25,133 nt of DNA from a virus (IMGVR_UViG_3300043331_000249:1-25133); one strand, 5' to 3'. Counted from the stretch's first letter, positions 5,770-12,877 are shown. Program-made: numbers and translations. Notes: generated by a model not told the origin, from the letters alone.

Positions 5770-8540
5770 TGGCGTTCCCGCAGGATGTGCTGGGCCTGAC
5801 GGTCGAGCTGGACCTAGACGGCACATGGACCGATATAACCGATATGGTCCAGCGGCGGACTGATCTGACGATCTTCCGTGGTCGGACCTCGGAGGGCAGC
5901 AACGTCGATCGATCCACCCTAGACGCCAGCATCAACAACCAAGACGGCAACTTCAGCCCCCGGAATCCGGTGGGGGATTACTATGGGTTGATCGGCCGGA
6001 ATACGGGGTTGAGGGCGAGACTCAACCCCGCGCCCCGAGGCTACCTGCTGTTCAACACCGCCACCAGCGAGGTCAGCACCCCGGACTCGGCGAACCTGAG
6101 TATCACTGGCGACATCGACGTCAGGGTCGAGGTTACGATCCCGTATCTGCCGCCTGACGGTACCGCGCTCGACTTCGCGTCGAAGTGGGAGGTCAGCGGC
6201 AGCCAAGGCAGTTGGTATTTCTATTTGAACAGCGACGGGACGATCGTGTTCGTCTGGACGACCAACGGAACCGGCGGCGCCCGTGTATTCACGACCTCGA
6301 CCGTGGCGGCGTTTACAGGGCCTGGCCGGCTGGCCGTACGGGCGACTCTCGACGTCAACAACGGCGCAGGCGGCAAGACCACGACGTTCTACACCAGCGA
6401 CTCGATCAGCGGCTCGTGGACCCAGCTCGGAGCGCCGGTCACCACCGCAACAACGACCTCCATCTTCGACTCGACGGCCAAGGTGCGGTTGGGGATGTCG
6501 CAGCTCAATACGGGCGGCGTGTTCGGGTTCCGGATCCATGCGTTCGAGCTGTATCAGAACATCGCCGGTACGATCCGCGCCGATGTGGACCTTGACGACG
6601 AGGTTCCTACCGGTTCGGAGGGGGGGACCTTCACTGACGGCCAGTCGCTCGTATGGACTATGACAGGGGATGTGTCGATCGTTACCCCCGAGATCCGTTT
6701 CGTAGGGGAGGTGGCGGAGTGGCCGCAGGAATGGGACCTAACCGGCACCGACGTATACACCCCAATCCAAGCCAGCGGGATCCTACGTCGGTTGACCCAG
6801 GGCGAATCTCCGCTGCGGTCGACCATGTACCGTGCGATCACGTCGCTAGGTGATACAGTCCGGGCATACTGGCCAGCCGAGGACGACCCCGGGGCGACGT
6901 CGATCGCGTCGGGGATTGGCGGTCCTGCCATGTCGATGAAGTTCACCGCGTCAGACCAGACATTCGATGAGTTCGACTGTAGTGCGCCGCTTAGGGTGCT
7001 GACGGGCGGGCAGTGGGCAGGGACCGTCCCCTCGTATACGGGGACCGGCGACGTGCAGGTATGGTTCCTCATGCGGGTGCCGACTGACGGCGGTTCAGCG
7101 TCGGCGGGTCAGGGGATATGCGCCATCTATACCACCGGGACTATCACCCAGTGGAATCTGACCTACGAGGGCGCGGGTGGCGACCTCAAGCTCGTCGGGC
7201 TGGATTCGACCGGAGCCACCGTATATGACAGCGGCACCTTCGACTTCAACATCGACAACCAGCTCGTGCGGGTGTCGATCGACCTCAACCAGAACGGCGC
7301 CGACATCGACATCGCGGTTACCACGCTGGAGGTGGATGGCATCACCAGCGGCGGGTTCACTGACACCGCAGCAGGCCGGACCATCAGCCGATGCACCCAG
7401 GTCGTAATGAACCGGGGTGGTGACTTGGGTGACATCGTCGTCGGTCACATCGTGGTCAAGGACACGATCTCGGATTTCGAGGCGCTGCAGGCCGAACTGG
7501 ACGCATACAAGGGCGAAACCGCCGGTCGGCGGATCGAGCGGCTGTGCGATGAGGAGGCCATCGCTTTCCGGGCGGTAGGCGACCTGGACGCCACGTCCCC
7601 CATGGGAGTCCAGACCCCCGATACGCTGGTGAACCTGCTCTTGGAGGCTCAGGATGCTGATATGGGGGTCCTGTTCGAGCCTCGGGACCTGTTCGGGTTC
7701 GGATACCGGACTCGGGATTCCCTGATGAGGCAGCCTGCGACCCTGACCTTGGATTACGCGAGCCAGCATCTGTCCAGCCTCAAGCCGACCGACGACGATG
7801 CCAACATCCGGAATGATGTGACTGTGATCCGGTCGGGTGGGTCGTCGGCGAGGAAGGTGCAGGAGGACGGGCCTCTTTCGATCTCGCCACCTCCCTCCGG
7901 GGTGGGACGCTATGATACCGCGCCGACGTTGAATCTGGAGTCGGAGTCGCAGCTCGATGATGCGGCGGGGTGGCTGCTCCACTTGGGGACCGTCGACCAG
8001 GCCCGGTTCCCTGTGGTCGAGGTGGACCTGGCTAGGAGCGTGTTCAGTTCGGATGCTGCGGCTTTGGTTCGGGCGCGGCAGGCGGAGGACCTCGACATCG
8101 GCGACCGGCTCGCCGTCGAGAACCCCCCCGGGTGGTTGCCCCCGGACGATATCAGCCTGATGATCGATGGATACACTGAGGTGTTGTCCAACAAAACCCA
8201 CCGGCTGGCGATCAACTGCAGTCCCGAGACGCCGTGGGGACAGGCCGGAGCCTACGACGCAAGCGACACCAGATACACCAGCGACGGGACGACCCTCAAC
8301 GAGGCGCTGGACACCACCGAGACGGGGATCGACATCACCACGCCAGCAGGTCCGGTGTGGGGGGACGACGACGCCCCGTACGACATCATCGTCGGGGGGG
8401 AGATCATGACGGTGTCGGCCGTGTCCGGTACCACCGCCAACCAGACCCTGACCGTGACGCGCAGCGTCAACGGGGTGGTCAAGTCGCACGCCAGCGGCGC
8501 CGTGGTCGAGCTGGCCCATTACTCAGTATACGTCCCCTAG
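5766..8540 (+). CDS. Large minor tail protein with lectin-like domains
   Basis: The 924-residue product starts at ATG 5766, overlapping the tape-measure stop; a second in-frame ATG follows at 5769. Its N-terminus (VELDLDGTWTDITDMVQRR, then RTSEGSNVDRSTLDASINN) is typical of distal-tail or hub proteins of actinophages. Two beta-rich, LamG-like stretches follow, at about residues 95-280 and 365-585 (landmarks VRVEVTIPYLP, GSWYFYLNSDG, YWPAEDDPGAT). A hub-like part lies near 600-860, and a final beta unit near 870-924 (IIVGGEIMTVSAVSGTT, LTVTRSVNG) resembles the connector repeats. It probably sits at the tail tip and takes part in host recognition. Domain borders are estimates. Confidence 0.8.
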   Translation: MMAFPQDVLGLTVELDLDGTWTDITDMVQRRTDLTIFRGRTSEGSNVDRSTLDASINNQDGNFSPRNPVGDYYGLIGRNTGLRARLNPAPRGYLLFNTATSEVSTPDSANLSITGDIDVRVEVTIPYLPPDGTALDFASKWEVSGSQGSWYFYLNSDGTIVFVWTTNGTGGARVFTTSTVAAFTGPGRLAVRATLDVNNGAGGKTTTFYTSDSISGSWTQLGAPVTTATTTSIFDSTAKVRLGMSQLNTGGVFGFRIHAFELYQNIAGTIRADVDLDDEVPTGSEGGTFTDGQSLVWTMTGDVSIVTPEIRFVGEVAEWPQEWDLTGTDVYTPIQASGILRRLTQGESPLRSTMYRAITSLGDTVRAYWPAEDDPGATSIASGIGGPAMSMKFTASDQTFDEFDCSAPLRVLTGGQWAGTVPSYTGTGDVQVWFLMRVPTDGGSASAGQGICAIYTTGTITQWNLTYEGAGGDLKLVGLDSTGATVYDSGTFDFNIDNQLVRVSIDLNQNGADIDIAVTTLEVDGITSGGFTDTAAGRTISRCTQVVMNRGGDLGDIVVGHIVVKDTISDFEALQAELDAYKGETAGRRIERLCDEEAIAFRAVGDLDATSPMGVQTPDTLVNLLLEAQDADMGVLFEPRDLFGFGYRTRDSLMRQPATLTLDYASQHLSSLKPTDDDANIRNDVTVIRSGGSSARKVQEDGPLSISPPPSGVGRYDTAPTLNLESESQLDDAAGWLLHLGTVDQARFPVVEVDLARSVFSSDAAALVRARQAEDLDIGDRLAVENPPGWLPPDDISLMIDGYTEVLSNKTHRLAINCSPETPWGQAGAYDASDTRYTSDGTTLNEALDTTETGIDITTPAGPVWGDDDAPYDIIVGGEIMTVSAVSGTTANQTLTVTRSVNGVVKSHASGAVVELAHYSVYVP
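6706..6716 (+). repeat. 11-mer repeat GGGAGGTGGCG, copy 3
   Basis: Read as GEVAE in the minor tail gene. Confidence 0.72.
7885..7895 (-). repeat. 11-mer repeat GGGAGGTGGCG, copy 4
   Basis: The plus strand CGCCACCTCCC is read as SPPP in the minor tail gene; it is the only copy without a further C after CCC. Confidence 0.72.
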
Positions 8541-8551
8541 GGGGGTTGACT

Positions 8552-9010
8552 GTGGTCTCATCGGGGGATAAGGTCCGAGCGTCTGATGTTCCGTACCAGA
8601 TGGGGTGTCGGCTGCGGCGCTCGGCTACCCAGAGCATCAACAGCGCATCATCGACCGCAATCTCGTGGGACACTGAGGACGAGGACCTTGGTGGATTCAT
8701 CACCGTCACGAGCACGACGGTCACCATACCAACAGGCCAGAGCGGATTGTATGCCATCACATGCCGGGCGGTTTATACGGCGTCGATGTCGGGGCGGTGC
8801 TTTATCGAGATCGCCCCTACGAGCACCATCCCCAGCATGCCGGCCCAGTTCCGCAACCCCAGCCGCGACACGGAGGACGAATACGCGATCGGTATTACTA
8901 TCCCCCTGCTGGCTGGCGATACGTTCCTCAGTCGGGTATTCCAGTCGGCTGGTGCGGCTCGTAACGTCACTGCCTGGCTGAGCTGCTACCGAGTGGGTCC
9001 GTTCTCATAG
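8552..9010 (+). CDS. C1q/TNF-like tail protein, possible receptor-binding protein
   Basis: GTG 8552 is chosen because GGGGGG ends seven bases upstream; TTG 8546 in the same frame is an alternative. The 152-residue product opens with VVSSGDKVRASDVPYQM, followed by a beta-sandwich pattern: INSASSTAISWDTEDEDLGG, TVTIPTGQSGLYAITC, GRCFIEI, IGITIPLLAGDTFLSRVF and AWLSCYRVG. The phrase 'P.sGlY.it' followed by repeated strands is typical of C1q-like jelly rolls found in phage tail proteins. It lies at the end of the tail operon, the expected place for a tail-tip or receptor-binding protein. There is no direct evidence for the receptor. Confidence 0.65.
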   Translation: MVSSGDKVRASDVPYQMGCRLRRSATQSINSASSTAISWDTEDEDLGGFITVTSTTVTIPTGQSGLYAITCRAVYTASMSGRCFIEIAPTSTIPSMPAQFRNPSRDTEDEYAIGITIPLLAGDTFLSRVFQSAGAARNVTAWLSCYRVGPFS

Positions 9011-9036
9011 CCTAACCCCGGTCCGTGAGGAGCACG

Positions 9037-9252
9037 ATGGCAAGGTGGGCACTGATTCGGGACGTAGGGACGTGGGTAGCGGGTCTGCTCGTGCTGGCTC
9101 ACGAGGTGGTAGCCCGCGAGGACGAGCGTCCCTACGTCCTGATTCTGGTGGCGGGGCTGCTGGGGCTGCCCGTCTTCCTACGCCAGGACGGCCGATCCAA
9201 CCCCCCATCCCCACCGGTCCCCACTCAGGCCCAAGACCACGGGACCTCATAG
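9037..9252 (+). CDS. Small membrane protein (lysis cassette)
   Basis: ATG 9037 follows GTGAGGAGC; an in-frame GTG at 9025 lacks a ribosome-binding site. The 71-residue product has two hydrophobic parts, about residues 9-25 (VGTWVAGLLVLAHEVV) and 33-48 (YVLILVAGLLGLPVFL), then a Pro-rich tail. It opens a run of small membrane proteins before the endolysin, so a holin-like or accessory lysis role is plausible. No specific family is recognised. Confidence 0.6.
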   Translation: MARWALIRDVGTWVAGLLVLAHEVVAREDERPYVLILVAGLLGLPVFLRQDGRSNPPSPPVPTQAQDHGTS

Positions 9253-9356
9253 TGCGGACCCTGAAGGAGCTGTTCCCCGTGGGTAAATGGACCCTGGCTT
9301 GGCTAGTCGCCATAGGGACGTTGGCGCTGGTCGCCGCGCTCACGGGGGGGAGGTGA
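9252..9356 (+). CDS. Very small single-helix membrane protein
   Basis: The GTG at 9252 shares its G with the last base of the preceding TAG. The reading frame gives 34 residues: a basic start (RTLKELFPVGK) and one hydrophobic helix (TLAWLVAIGTLALVAALT). Its position between two membrane-protein genes and the tight overlap support a real gene, while its size and weak ribosome-binding site leave doubt. It could be a holin partner or spanin-like accessory. Confidence 0.45.
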   Translation: MRTLKELFPVGKWTLAWLVAIGTLALVAALTGGR

Positions 9357-9419
9357 ACCACAATCAGGCGACTTGCCGACTGGACTTGGCGCGCTCGACT
9401 TACCACCCGACTTAACCAG

Positions 9420-9707
9420 TTGATCGATCGGGTGTTGGGGTGGCGGTGGGCGCCGTTTGCTTCCTATCTGCTGCTGGTGCTCGCCGTCGCCTATACGTTC
9501 TACGTGCAGGACCAGAACGATAGGGAGAGCGACCAGGCCCAATTCGACGCGTGTGTACAGGCCGACCGCGAACGCCAGTCGCTGTACGATCTGATGACCC
9601 TACGTCCCGTACCGGAGAACACCCCCACTGAGATCAAAATGAAGGTGTTCCGGGCGCAGCTCGTGTTCAGCCAGCCAACCGACTGTGACCGCCTATTAGA
9701 CAGGTGA
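9420..9707 (+). CDS. Membrane-anchored small protein (lysis cassette)
   Basis: The product is about 95 residues if TTG 9420 is the start. It has one hydrophobic helix at about residues 12-29 (FASYLLLVLAVAYTFYV) followed by a polar, externally placed part with two Cys (FDACVQADRERQ and TDCDRLL). The start is uncertain. A strong GGGGGGGAGG at 9344-9353 precedes an in-frame stretch with no ATG, GTG or TTG until 9420, so an ATC near 9363 is a possible unusual start that would add 19 residues. The topology, N-in helix and outer Cys pair, is spanin-like, but no family is recognised. Confidence 0.55.
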   Translation: MIDRVLGWRWAPFASYLLLVLAVAYTFYVQDQNDRESDQAQFDACVQADRERQSLYDLMTLRPVPENTPTEIKMKVFRAQLVFSQPTDCDRLLDR

Positions 9708-9709
9708 CT

Positions 9710-9967
9710 ATGTTCCACCAGCTTAAGATCGCGTCCCGTAACGGAGGGGCAGCGCAGGTCATACTAGACGGCATCGACATCCGCGACGCTGTAACCGGTC
9801 TCAGCCTGAAGCTGGAGGCAGGCCAACCGGCGGAGGTCACCCTACACACCATCCCCGACCATACCTACTTCCACGGCGCAGCCAAGGTCATGCTCCCCCG
9901 CCAAACCCACGAGGCGCTAGTCAGGCTCGGCTGGACACCCCCACCCCCGGAGGGGGGTGGCGAATGA
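9710..9967 (+). CDS. Hypothetical small protein
   Basis: ATG 9710 lies five bases past an AGG; GTG 9704, overlapping the upstream stop as GTGA, is an alternative in the same frame. The 85-87 residue product (FHQLKIASRNGGAAQVILDG, DAVTGLSLKLEAGQPAEVTL) is beta-rich, soluble and ends in a Pro/Gly-rich tail. Similar short genes are common near the end of tail operons in Streptomyces-type phages, without known function. It is overlapped by the next gene as ATGA, consistent with one late transcript. Confidence 0.55.
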   Translation: MFHQLKIASRNGGAAQVILDGIDIRDAVTGLSLKLEAGQPAEVTLHTIPDHTYFHGAAKVMLPRQTHEALVRLGWTPPPPEGGGE

Positions 9968-10149
9968 CACAGCACCAGCCCGACCCGGGCCAAACCGCCG
10001 ACCTAACCGACGACGAGCTGGGAGAGGAGGACCGACGCCGGAGCGAGATCAGCATCGGCGAGCTATACCGCCGCGACCTGGCGGATCCCGCCACTCCCCC
10101 TCCTGATGCCGAGGTCGAGCTTCACCCGCCGGGTGTCGAGGGCGACTGA
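9964..10149 (+). CDS. Hypothetical acidic small protein
   Basis: ATG 9964 overlaps the upstream stop (ATGA), with GGAGGGGGGTGG as ribosome-binding site. The 61-residue product is acidic and predicted disordered (DLTDDELGEEDRRR, PATPPPDAEVELHPPG), without membrane segments or Cys. Its stop shares a base with the endolysin start. The coupling on both sides supports that it is translated. Nothing suggests a specific function. Confidence 0.5.
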   Translation: MTQHQPDPGQTADLTDDELGEEDRRRSEISIGELYRRDLADPATPPPDAEVELHPPGVEGD

Positions 10150-11102
10150 TGGTCGGCAACGCCCGGGTGGTAGAGGATATGAGGGAGGTTGCCCGTGTCT
10201 TCCGGGATATGGGAGGCTCAACCTCCGAGTCAGTAGGCTGGACAACCCGAGGACGCAGCTCCGACATGAACGTCCGGGCGGTGTTGGCTCACCACACCGC
10301 CGCGCCCGTCGACATCACCAACATGCTAATCGACGGGCGGTTTGACCTGCCAGGCCCCCTGTGCAACTGGGAACTCCGGAAGTCGGGGTTGGTGGTGCTG
10401 ATAGCCTCAGGGCGGGCCAACCACGCCGGAGTGGGGGTCCTGCCCAACAACGAGTCCCTCGGGATCGAAGCTACCGGCCCGATCCCGCTGGACAACACCG
10501 GACCCGACGCATTCCCCCAGTACACATGGTATGTTCGGCTGGTAGCGGCTCACTGCATCCACTATGGATGGCCACCCGACCTCGCGCATGCCCCGGGCCA
10601 TAAGGAGACAGCCCGACCCGAGGGACGCAAAGTCAACCCGGCATTCAACATGAGCACATTCCGTGTCCACGTCGCCAACGCGATCACCGCCTACAGAGAG
10701 GGGAGCCTAGTGGCAGTAGACGAGGCGTTTATCGAGGATCAAGCCCGCCGGATCGTGAGGTGGGTCGACCACGGCGACCCTGACGTCACCGGCTCGGCAA
10801 ACAACCTGGCCCAGGTGCGGGCTGACATCGGCAGCAGCCGGACGGCTCTCAACGCCAAGCTCGATACGGTGTTGATGGGGCTGCAGCAGCTCGACGTGGA
10901 CCTGGACGAGCTGCTAGCCCGACCCCCGGCGGAGTTCACCCCCCAACAGATCGAGTTCGTCGTGTCGCAGATCGGTCCGGCGGTAGTCGCCGCAGTACAG
11001 GCCAGCGACCTGATCGACAACGAGGACGCGCAGGAGATCGCGACTGCGGTCCGGACTCAGTTCGTCCAGGGGCTGACGTCGCTGGCTCTGCCACCCGACT
11101 AG
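10149..11102 (+). CDS. Endolysin: N-acetylmuramoyl-L-alanine amidase (Amidase_2 type)
   Basis: The 317-residue product begins at ATG 10149, overlapping the upstream stop by one base. Residues 1-175 look like an Amidase_2/PGRP catalytic domain: HHTA at 48-51, the SLGIEATG segment with E107, GHKET with H151, and GRKVNPAFNM at 159-168. It would cleave the amide bond between muramic acid and L-Ala in peptidoglycan at the end of infection. The third zinc position, normally Asp or Cys in this family, appears to be Asn163. The rest (175-317) is helical, with DEAFIEDQARRIVRWVDHGD and later coiled segments, and probably binds the wall or oligomerises. The holin-like gene follows. Confidence 0.85.
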   Translation: MVGNARVVEDMREVARVFRDMGGSTSESVGWTTRGRSSDMNVRAVLAHHTAAPVDITNMLIDGRFDLPGPLCNWELRKSGLVVLIASGRANHAGVGVLPNNESLGIEATGPIPLDNTGPDAFPQYTWYVRLVAAHCIHYGWPPDLAHAPGHKETARPEGRKVNPAFNMSTFRVHVANAITAYREGSLVAVDEAFIEDQARRIVRWVDHGDPDVTGSANNLAQVRADIGSSRTALNAKLDTVLMGLQQLDVDLDELLARPPAEFTPQQIEFVVSQIGPAVVAAVQASDLIDNEDAQEIATAVRTQFVQGLTSLALPPD

Positions 11103-11112
11103 CTCACCCTCT

Positions 11113-11123
11113 CGCCACCTCCC
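11113..11123 (-). repeat. 11-mer repeat GGGAGGTGGCG, copy 5
   Basis: The plus strand reads CGCCACCTCCC in the gap between the endolysin stop and the holin-like gene, followed by a further C. This copy is outside coding sequence. Confidence 0.75.
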
Positions 11124-11157
11124 CTGCAGGGGCGATTCAGAAAGGAAAGCGCATACC

Positions 11158-11337
11158 ATGGCTCGATACTGGAAGGCGATCTTCGCTCTGGCGAGCGGGG
11201 TTGCGACTGCGATCGTGATGGCCTCGACGGTGGATGGTGCGCCTGAGTGGCTGATCGCGCTGGCTGCGTTGCTTCAGCCGATCGTGGTCCTGTTGGCGCC
11301 GAAGAACGCCGACGCTCCGTCTGCGCACTCGCGGTAG
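11158..11337 (+). CDS. Holin-like small membrane protein
   Basis: ATG 11158 follows AAAGGAAAG. The product has 59 residues: a basic start (MARYWKAI), hydrophobic segment 1 at about 7-24 (IFALASGVATAIVMAS), a short acidic turn (DGAPE), hydrophobic segment 2 at about 31-47 (WLIALAALLQPIVVLLA) and a polar tail. Two short helices, the length and the place just after the endolysin fit actinophage holins, which make holes in the cytoplasmic membrane so the endolysin can reach the wall. The gene is the last of the rightward late operon and is followed by a strong terminator. Other small membrane proteins upstream could share or take this role. Confidence 0.7.
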   Translation: MARYWKAIFALASGVATAIVMASTVDGAPEWLIALAALLQPIVVLLAPKNADAPSAHSR

Positions 11338-11353
11338 CCGACCCCGCTAGGAC

Positions 11354-11390
11354 GCCGTCGCCCCCCGGTTGGTTCCCGGGGGGCGACGGC
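11354..11390. terminator. Bidirectional terminator, 15-bp perfect stem
   Basis: Positions 11354-11368 pair perfectly with 11376-11390 around a 7-base loop. It lies between the convergent ends of the rightward late operon and the leftward gene at 11406. The T tract is poor, as in other terminators of this genome. Confidence 0.8.
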
Positions 11391-11405
11391 CCATGCGGTG
11401 GTCGA

Positions 11406-11588
11406 TCAGCGGCGGATCTCGACGGGCTGGTCGATCGGGAACCGGTCCTGGCCGCCGGTGGAGTAGGCAACCAGCATGTACTCGGTGTCGGTCGCGGAGT
11501 CGGTGTAGGCGAACGCAACTCGAACCTGCGCCAGACGACCGGAGGGGCGGCGGACCTTGTCGTTGTTGCGGATCTCGTTGGCCTGCAT
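11406..11588 (-). CDS. Small protein, paralogue of the 14964 gene
   Basis: The 60-residue product starts at the ATG at 11588 after GGAGGCGC. Its core, from EIRNNDKVRRPSGRLAQV to TGGQDRFPI, matches the 50-residue product at 14964-15116 at about 33 of 49 positions, with conserved RRPSG, VRVAF, EY.LVAY and GGQDRFP. It has eight more residues at the C-terminus. The predicted fold is an all-beta barrel-like unit; the function is unknown. It is expressed leftward from a consensus promoter at 11627-11655. The two copies face opposite directions, which suggests duplication with inversion. Confidence 0.8.
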   Translation of the reverse strand: MQANEIRNNDKVRRPSGRLAQVRVAFAYTDSATDTEYMLVAYSTGGQDRFPIDQPVEIRR

Positions 11589-11626
11589 CTTGCGCCTCCT
11601 GGCGGTTCGTCCCTCTCTCTAAATAC

Positions 11627-11655
11627 ATTATACCACACCCGACGGCGGCTGTCAA
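11627..11655 (-). promoter_or_regulatory. Consensus sigma-70-type promoter for the 11406 gene
   Basis: Reading leftward, TTGACA (11650-11655) is followed by a 17-base spacer and TATAAT (11627-11632), with TGG just before the -10 as an extended element. It is a perfect match at both hexamers. Confidence 0.9.
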
Positions 11656-11665
11656 GTACCAACCG

Positions 11666-11678
11666 CACACCGGGTGTG
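11666..11678. promoter_or_regulatory. Short palindrome upstream of the 11627 promoter
   Basis: CACACCGGGTGTG is a 6-bp inverted repeat around one central G, ten bases upstream of the -35. It could be an operator; no second copy was found, so the call is weak. Confidence 0.25.
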
Positions 11679-11778
11679 GTTTGTGGCGGGGGCTACGGCG
11701 CCACCCGGGGTTACCAGGCCGCTCCATACCGCGCTTGCCAAAGGCGCGGAGCCGCTGACTTGCCTACTTACCCCGCCG

Positions 11779-12114
11779 CTACTCGGACGCGAAGCCGAAG
11801 AACATCCACTCCCGCTCGCCAGTGGGGACTGCCAGCGCAGGACCCCACTTGTCGTCGGCGACCTTGGCCCAGGCCCGGAAGTCCGCAAGCTGCGCTGCGG
11901 GGACCTTGGATTCGTCGTGGTCGTACAGCGCGTACGCCAGCTCGACCCCAGGGAGGGTGGCGATAGGCTGGACCATCACGAAGCCGTCCTTCTCGGCGAT
12001 GGTCCCCGTGTACCCTCCGTGGCCGTGCTCGTACTGAGCCTCGGTGACCAGCGCCCGGAAGGCGGCTTCGGGGGTTTCGCCCTGTCCAGTGACTTCGAAG
12101 TTCGCTGCGCCCAT
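11779..12114 (-). CDS. Hypothetical protein, 111 residues
   Basis: The start is the ATG at 12114, after GAGGAGGCACCTG; the open frame continues upstream but overlaps the promoter, so the longer version is rejected. The product (MGAANFEVTGQGETPEAAFR, then EAQYEHGHGGYTGTIAEK, YALYDHDESKVPAAQ and KWGPALAV) is a small alpha-beta protein. The first 30 residues and the GYTGTIAEKDGFV segment recall small dodecin-like or DUF-type proteins widespread in actinophages and bacteria, but I cannot name the family. A perfect promoter lies at 12151-12180. Confidence 0.75.
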   Translation of the reverse strand: MGAANFEVTGQGETPEAAFRALVTEAQYEHGHGGYTGTIAEKDGFVMVQPIATLPGVELAYALYDHDESKVPAAQLADFRAWAKVADDKWGPALAVPTGEREWMFFGFASE

Positions 12115-12150
12115 CAGGTGCCTCCTCGTGGGGTCTCTCTCGTAACCCCC

Positions 12151-12180
12151 ATTATACCATGCACTGCGTGTTGCTGTCAA
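12151..12180 (-). promoter_or_regulatory. Consensus promoter for the 11779 gene
   Basis: Leftward TTGACA (12175-12180), 18-base spacer, TATAAT (12151-12156), preceded by TGG. A GGGGG-UUC-CCCCC type stem of the upstream transcript (12181-12193) abuts the -35. Confidence 0.9.
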
Positions 12181-12223
12181 CCCCCGAAGGGGGCAGGCTG
12201 GTGGGGACGCAACTCCCCACCAG
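12181..12223 (-). terminator. Double hairpin at the end of the leftward RNA
   Basis: Stem 12198-12207/12214-12223 has 10 perfect pairs and a 6-base loop. Directly after it in the leftward sense, 12181-12193 forms a C5/G5 stem closed by a UUCG-like loop. There is no T tract. Confidence 0.5.
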
Positions 12224-12373
12224 AGGAGCCAGGAGCGCGGGAGGACGCCCGCGTTCGTCCGGATTGCCAACTCGCCCAGTGCGCCCTGAGCCTCACGGTC
12301 CAGTCCCGAGGTTGGCTCCTAACCGGTCCTGCATGCCTCCGTCTCCTGCCGGGTGGAGAGGGGACCTTCCGGT

Positions 12374-12414
12374 GGGACCGTGTTCCGGCGGCTAGCGCCT
12401 GGGGGGATTCCCCC
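12374..12414 (-). ncRNA. Conserved leader motif, leftward copy
   Basis: In the leftward sense it contains a G5-AAT-C6 hairpin, a GGCG/CGCC hairpin and the block GGAACACGGTCCC. The same order occurs in the rightward leader at 14265-14306, where the second stem is GGCT/AGCC: a compensatory change that supports a real RNA structure. Confidence 0.6.
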
Positions 12415-12440
12415 TTCCGGTCCCTCTCCCTTACAAACCC

Positions 12441-12469
12441 ATTGTATCACATCCCCCCCTCCGTGTCAA
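12441..12469 (-). promoter_or_regulatory. Promoter of the candidate leftward RNA
   Basis: Leftward TTGACA (12464-12469), 17-base spacer, TACAAT (12441-12446), preceded by TGA. A diverged copy of the upstream element (12479-12497) lies nine bases beyond the -35. Confidence 0.85.
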
Positions 12470-12478
12470 GTCCCCCCG

Positions 12479-12497
12479 TGTAACGAGCTGGTAACGG
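12479..12497 (-). promoter_or_regulatory. Diverged upstream promoter element
   Basis: In the leftward sense it reads CCGTTACCAGCTCGTTACA, 14 of 19 positions identical to the two rightward copies at 14187-14205 and 14861-14879, and has the same 9-base gap to the -35 as the first of them. Confidence 0.5.
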
Positions 12498-12507
12498 CCG
12501 AAGGGTG

Positions 12508-12535
12508 GGGGACGCCCCGTGCGGGCGACGTCCCC
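12508..12535 (-). terminator. Terminator-like hairpin after the 12548 gene
   Basis: GGGGACG at 12508-12514 pairs with CGTCCCC at 12529-12535, with further C/G pairing inside. It lies 12 bases past the stop of the leftward gene. Confidence 0.55.
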
Positions 12536-12547
12536 TCGGTCGGTCGG

Positions 12548-12775
12548 TCAGCCGGCTGAGCAGCCCCGGCGGTGTCCGCCGGTTGCGCACCCGCATGGCT
12601 GGGTCGCGTCGTTGCCTGCGAGGCTGACGCGGCCTCCGGAGTCGATCTTGTCGACGGCCTTCTGCACCCTCCCGGTGCATTCGTCGCAGCCGCCGCCAGA
12701 GCAGCTTGCGCAGCTTGGCTCGTTCTTGCCCCCCTGCGCCATGGCGACCAGGAGACCGAGCAGGATGGCGAGCAA
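12548..12775 (-). CDS. Small Cys-rich, membrane-anchored or secreted protein
   Basis: A TTG start at 12775 is chosen because GAGGAGGCGC precedes it by six bases and no ATG occurs earlier in the frame. The 75-residue product has a hydrophobic N-terminus (MLAILLGLLVAMA) that could be a membrane anchor or short signal, followed by seven Cys: C22, C25, C30, C33, C61, C63 and C72. The CxxC pairs around SCASC and CDEC suggest a zinc knuckle or disulfides. It has its own promoter at 12812-12841. No family is recognised. Confidence 0.65.
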   Translation of the reverse strand: MLAILLGLLVAMAQGGKNEPSCASCSGGGCDECTGRVQKAVDKIDSGGRVSLAGNDATQPCGCATGGHRRGCSAG

Positions 12776-12811
12776 AAGGCGCCTCCTCGTGGTGGGTGTT
12801 CGTACCTCCGT

Positions 12812-12841
12812 ATTTTACCACGCAACCCACCCTCGTGTCAA
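12812..12841 (-). promoter_or_regulatory. Promoter for the 12548 gene
   Basis: Leftward TTGACA (12836-12841), 18-base spacer, TAAAAT (12812-12817), preceded by TGG. It is divergent from the rightward promoter at 12878, with 36 bases between the two -35 boxes. Confidence 0.85.
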
Positions 12842-12877
12842 CCCCCAACCGCCCTCACGGCGCGTTCGGTCGGGGAC

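Larger units (their letters stand above)
12177..12434 (-). ncRNA. Candidate leftward RNA without a convincing protein
   Basis: The stretch 12115-12547 has no clear gene, but a strong promoter (12441-12469) fires leftward into it. The expected transcript begins near 12434 and contains a conserved leader (12374-12414), then a 10-bp stem (12198-12207 with 12214-12223) and a UUCG-type stem at 12181-12193 that could end it. Two tiny frames exist: 13 codons from ATG at 12334 and, overlapping its stop as GTGA, 39 codons from GTG at 12296 ending inside the next -35. Their composition is not protein-like. A regulatory RNA or a leader peptide unit are both possible. Confidence 0.4.

Noticed and set aside
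7095-8519. A 474-codon leftward open frame opposite the minor tail gene
   Set aside because: It is opposite a clearly coding gene and has His/Arg/Gly-rich, shadow-like composition with no RBS or promoter.
9353-9415. A 20-codon frame from GTG 9353
   Set aside because: It has a good RBS but no protein-like features and ends within the leader of the next gene.
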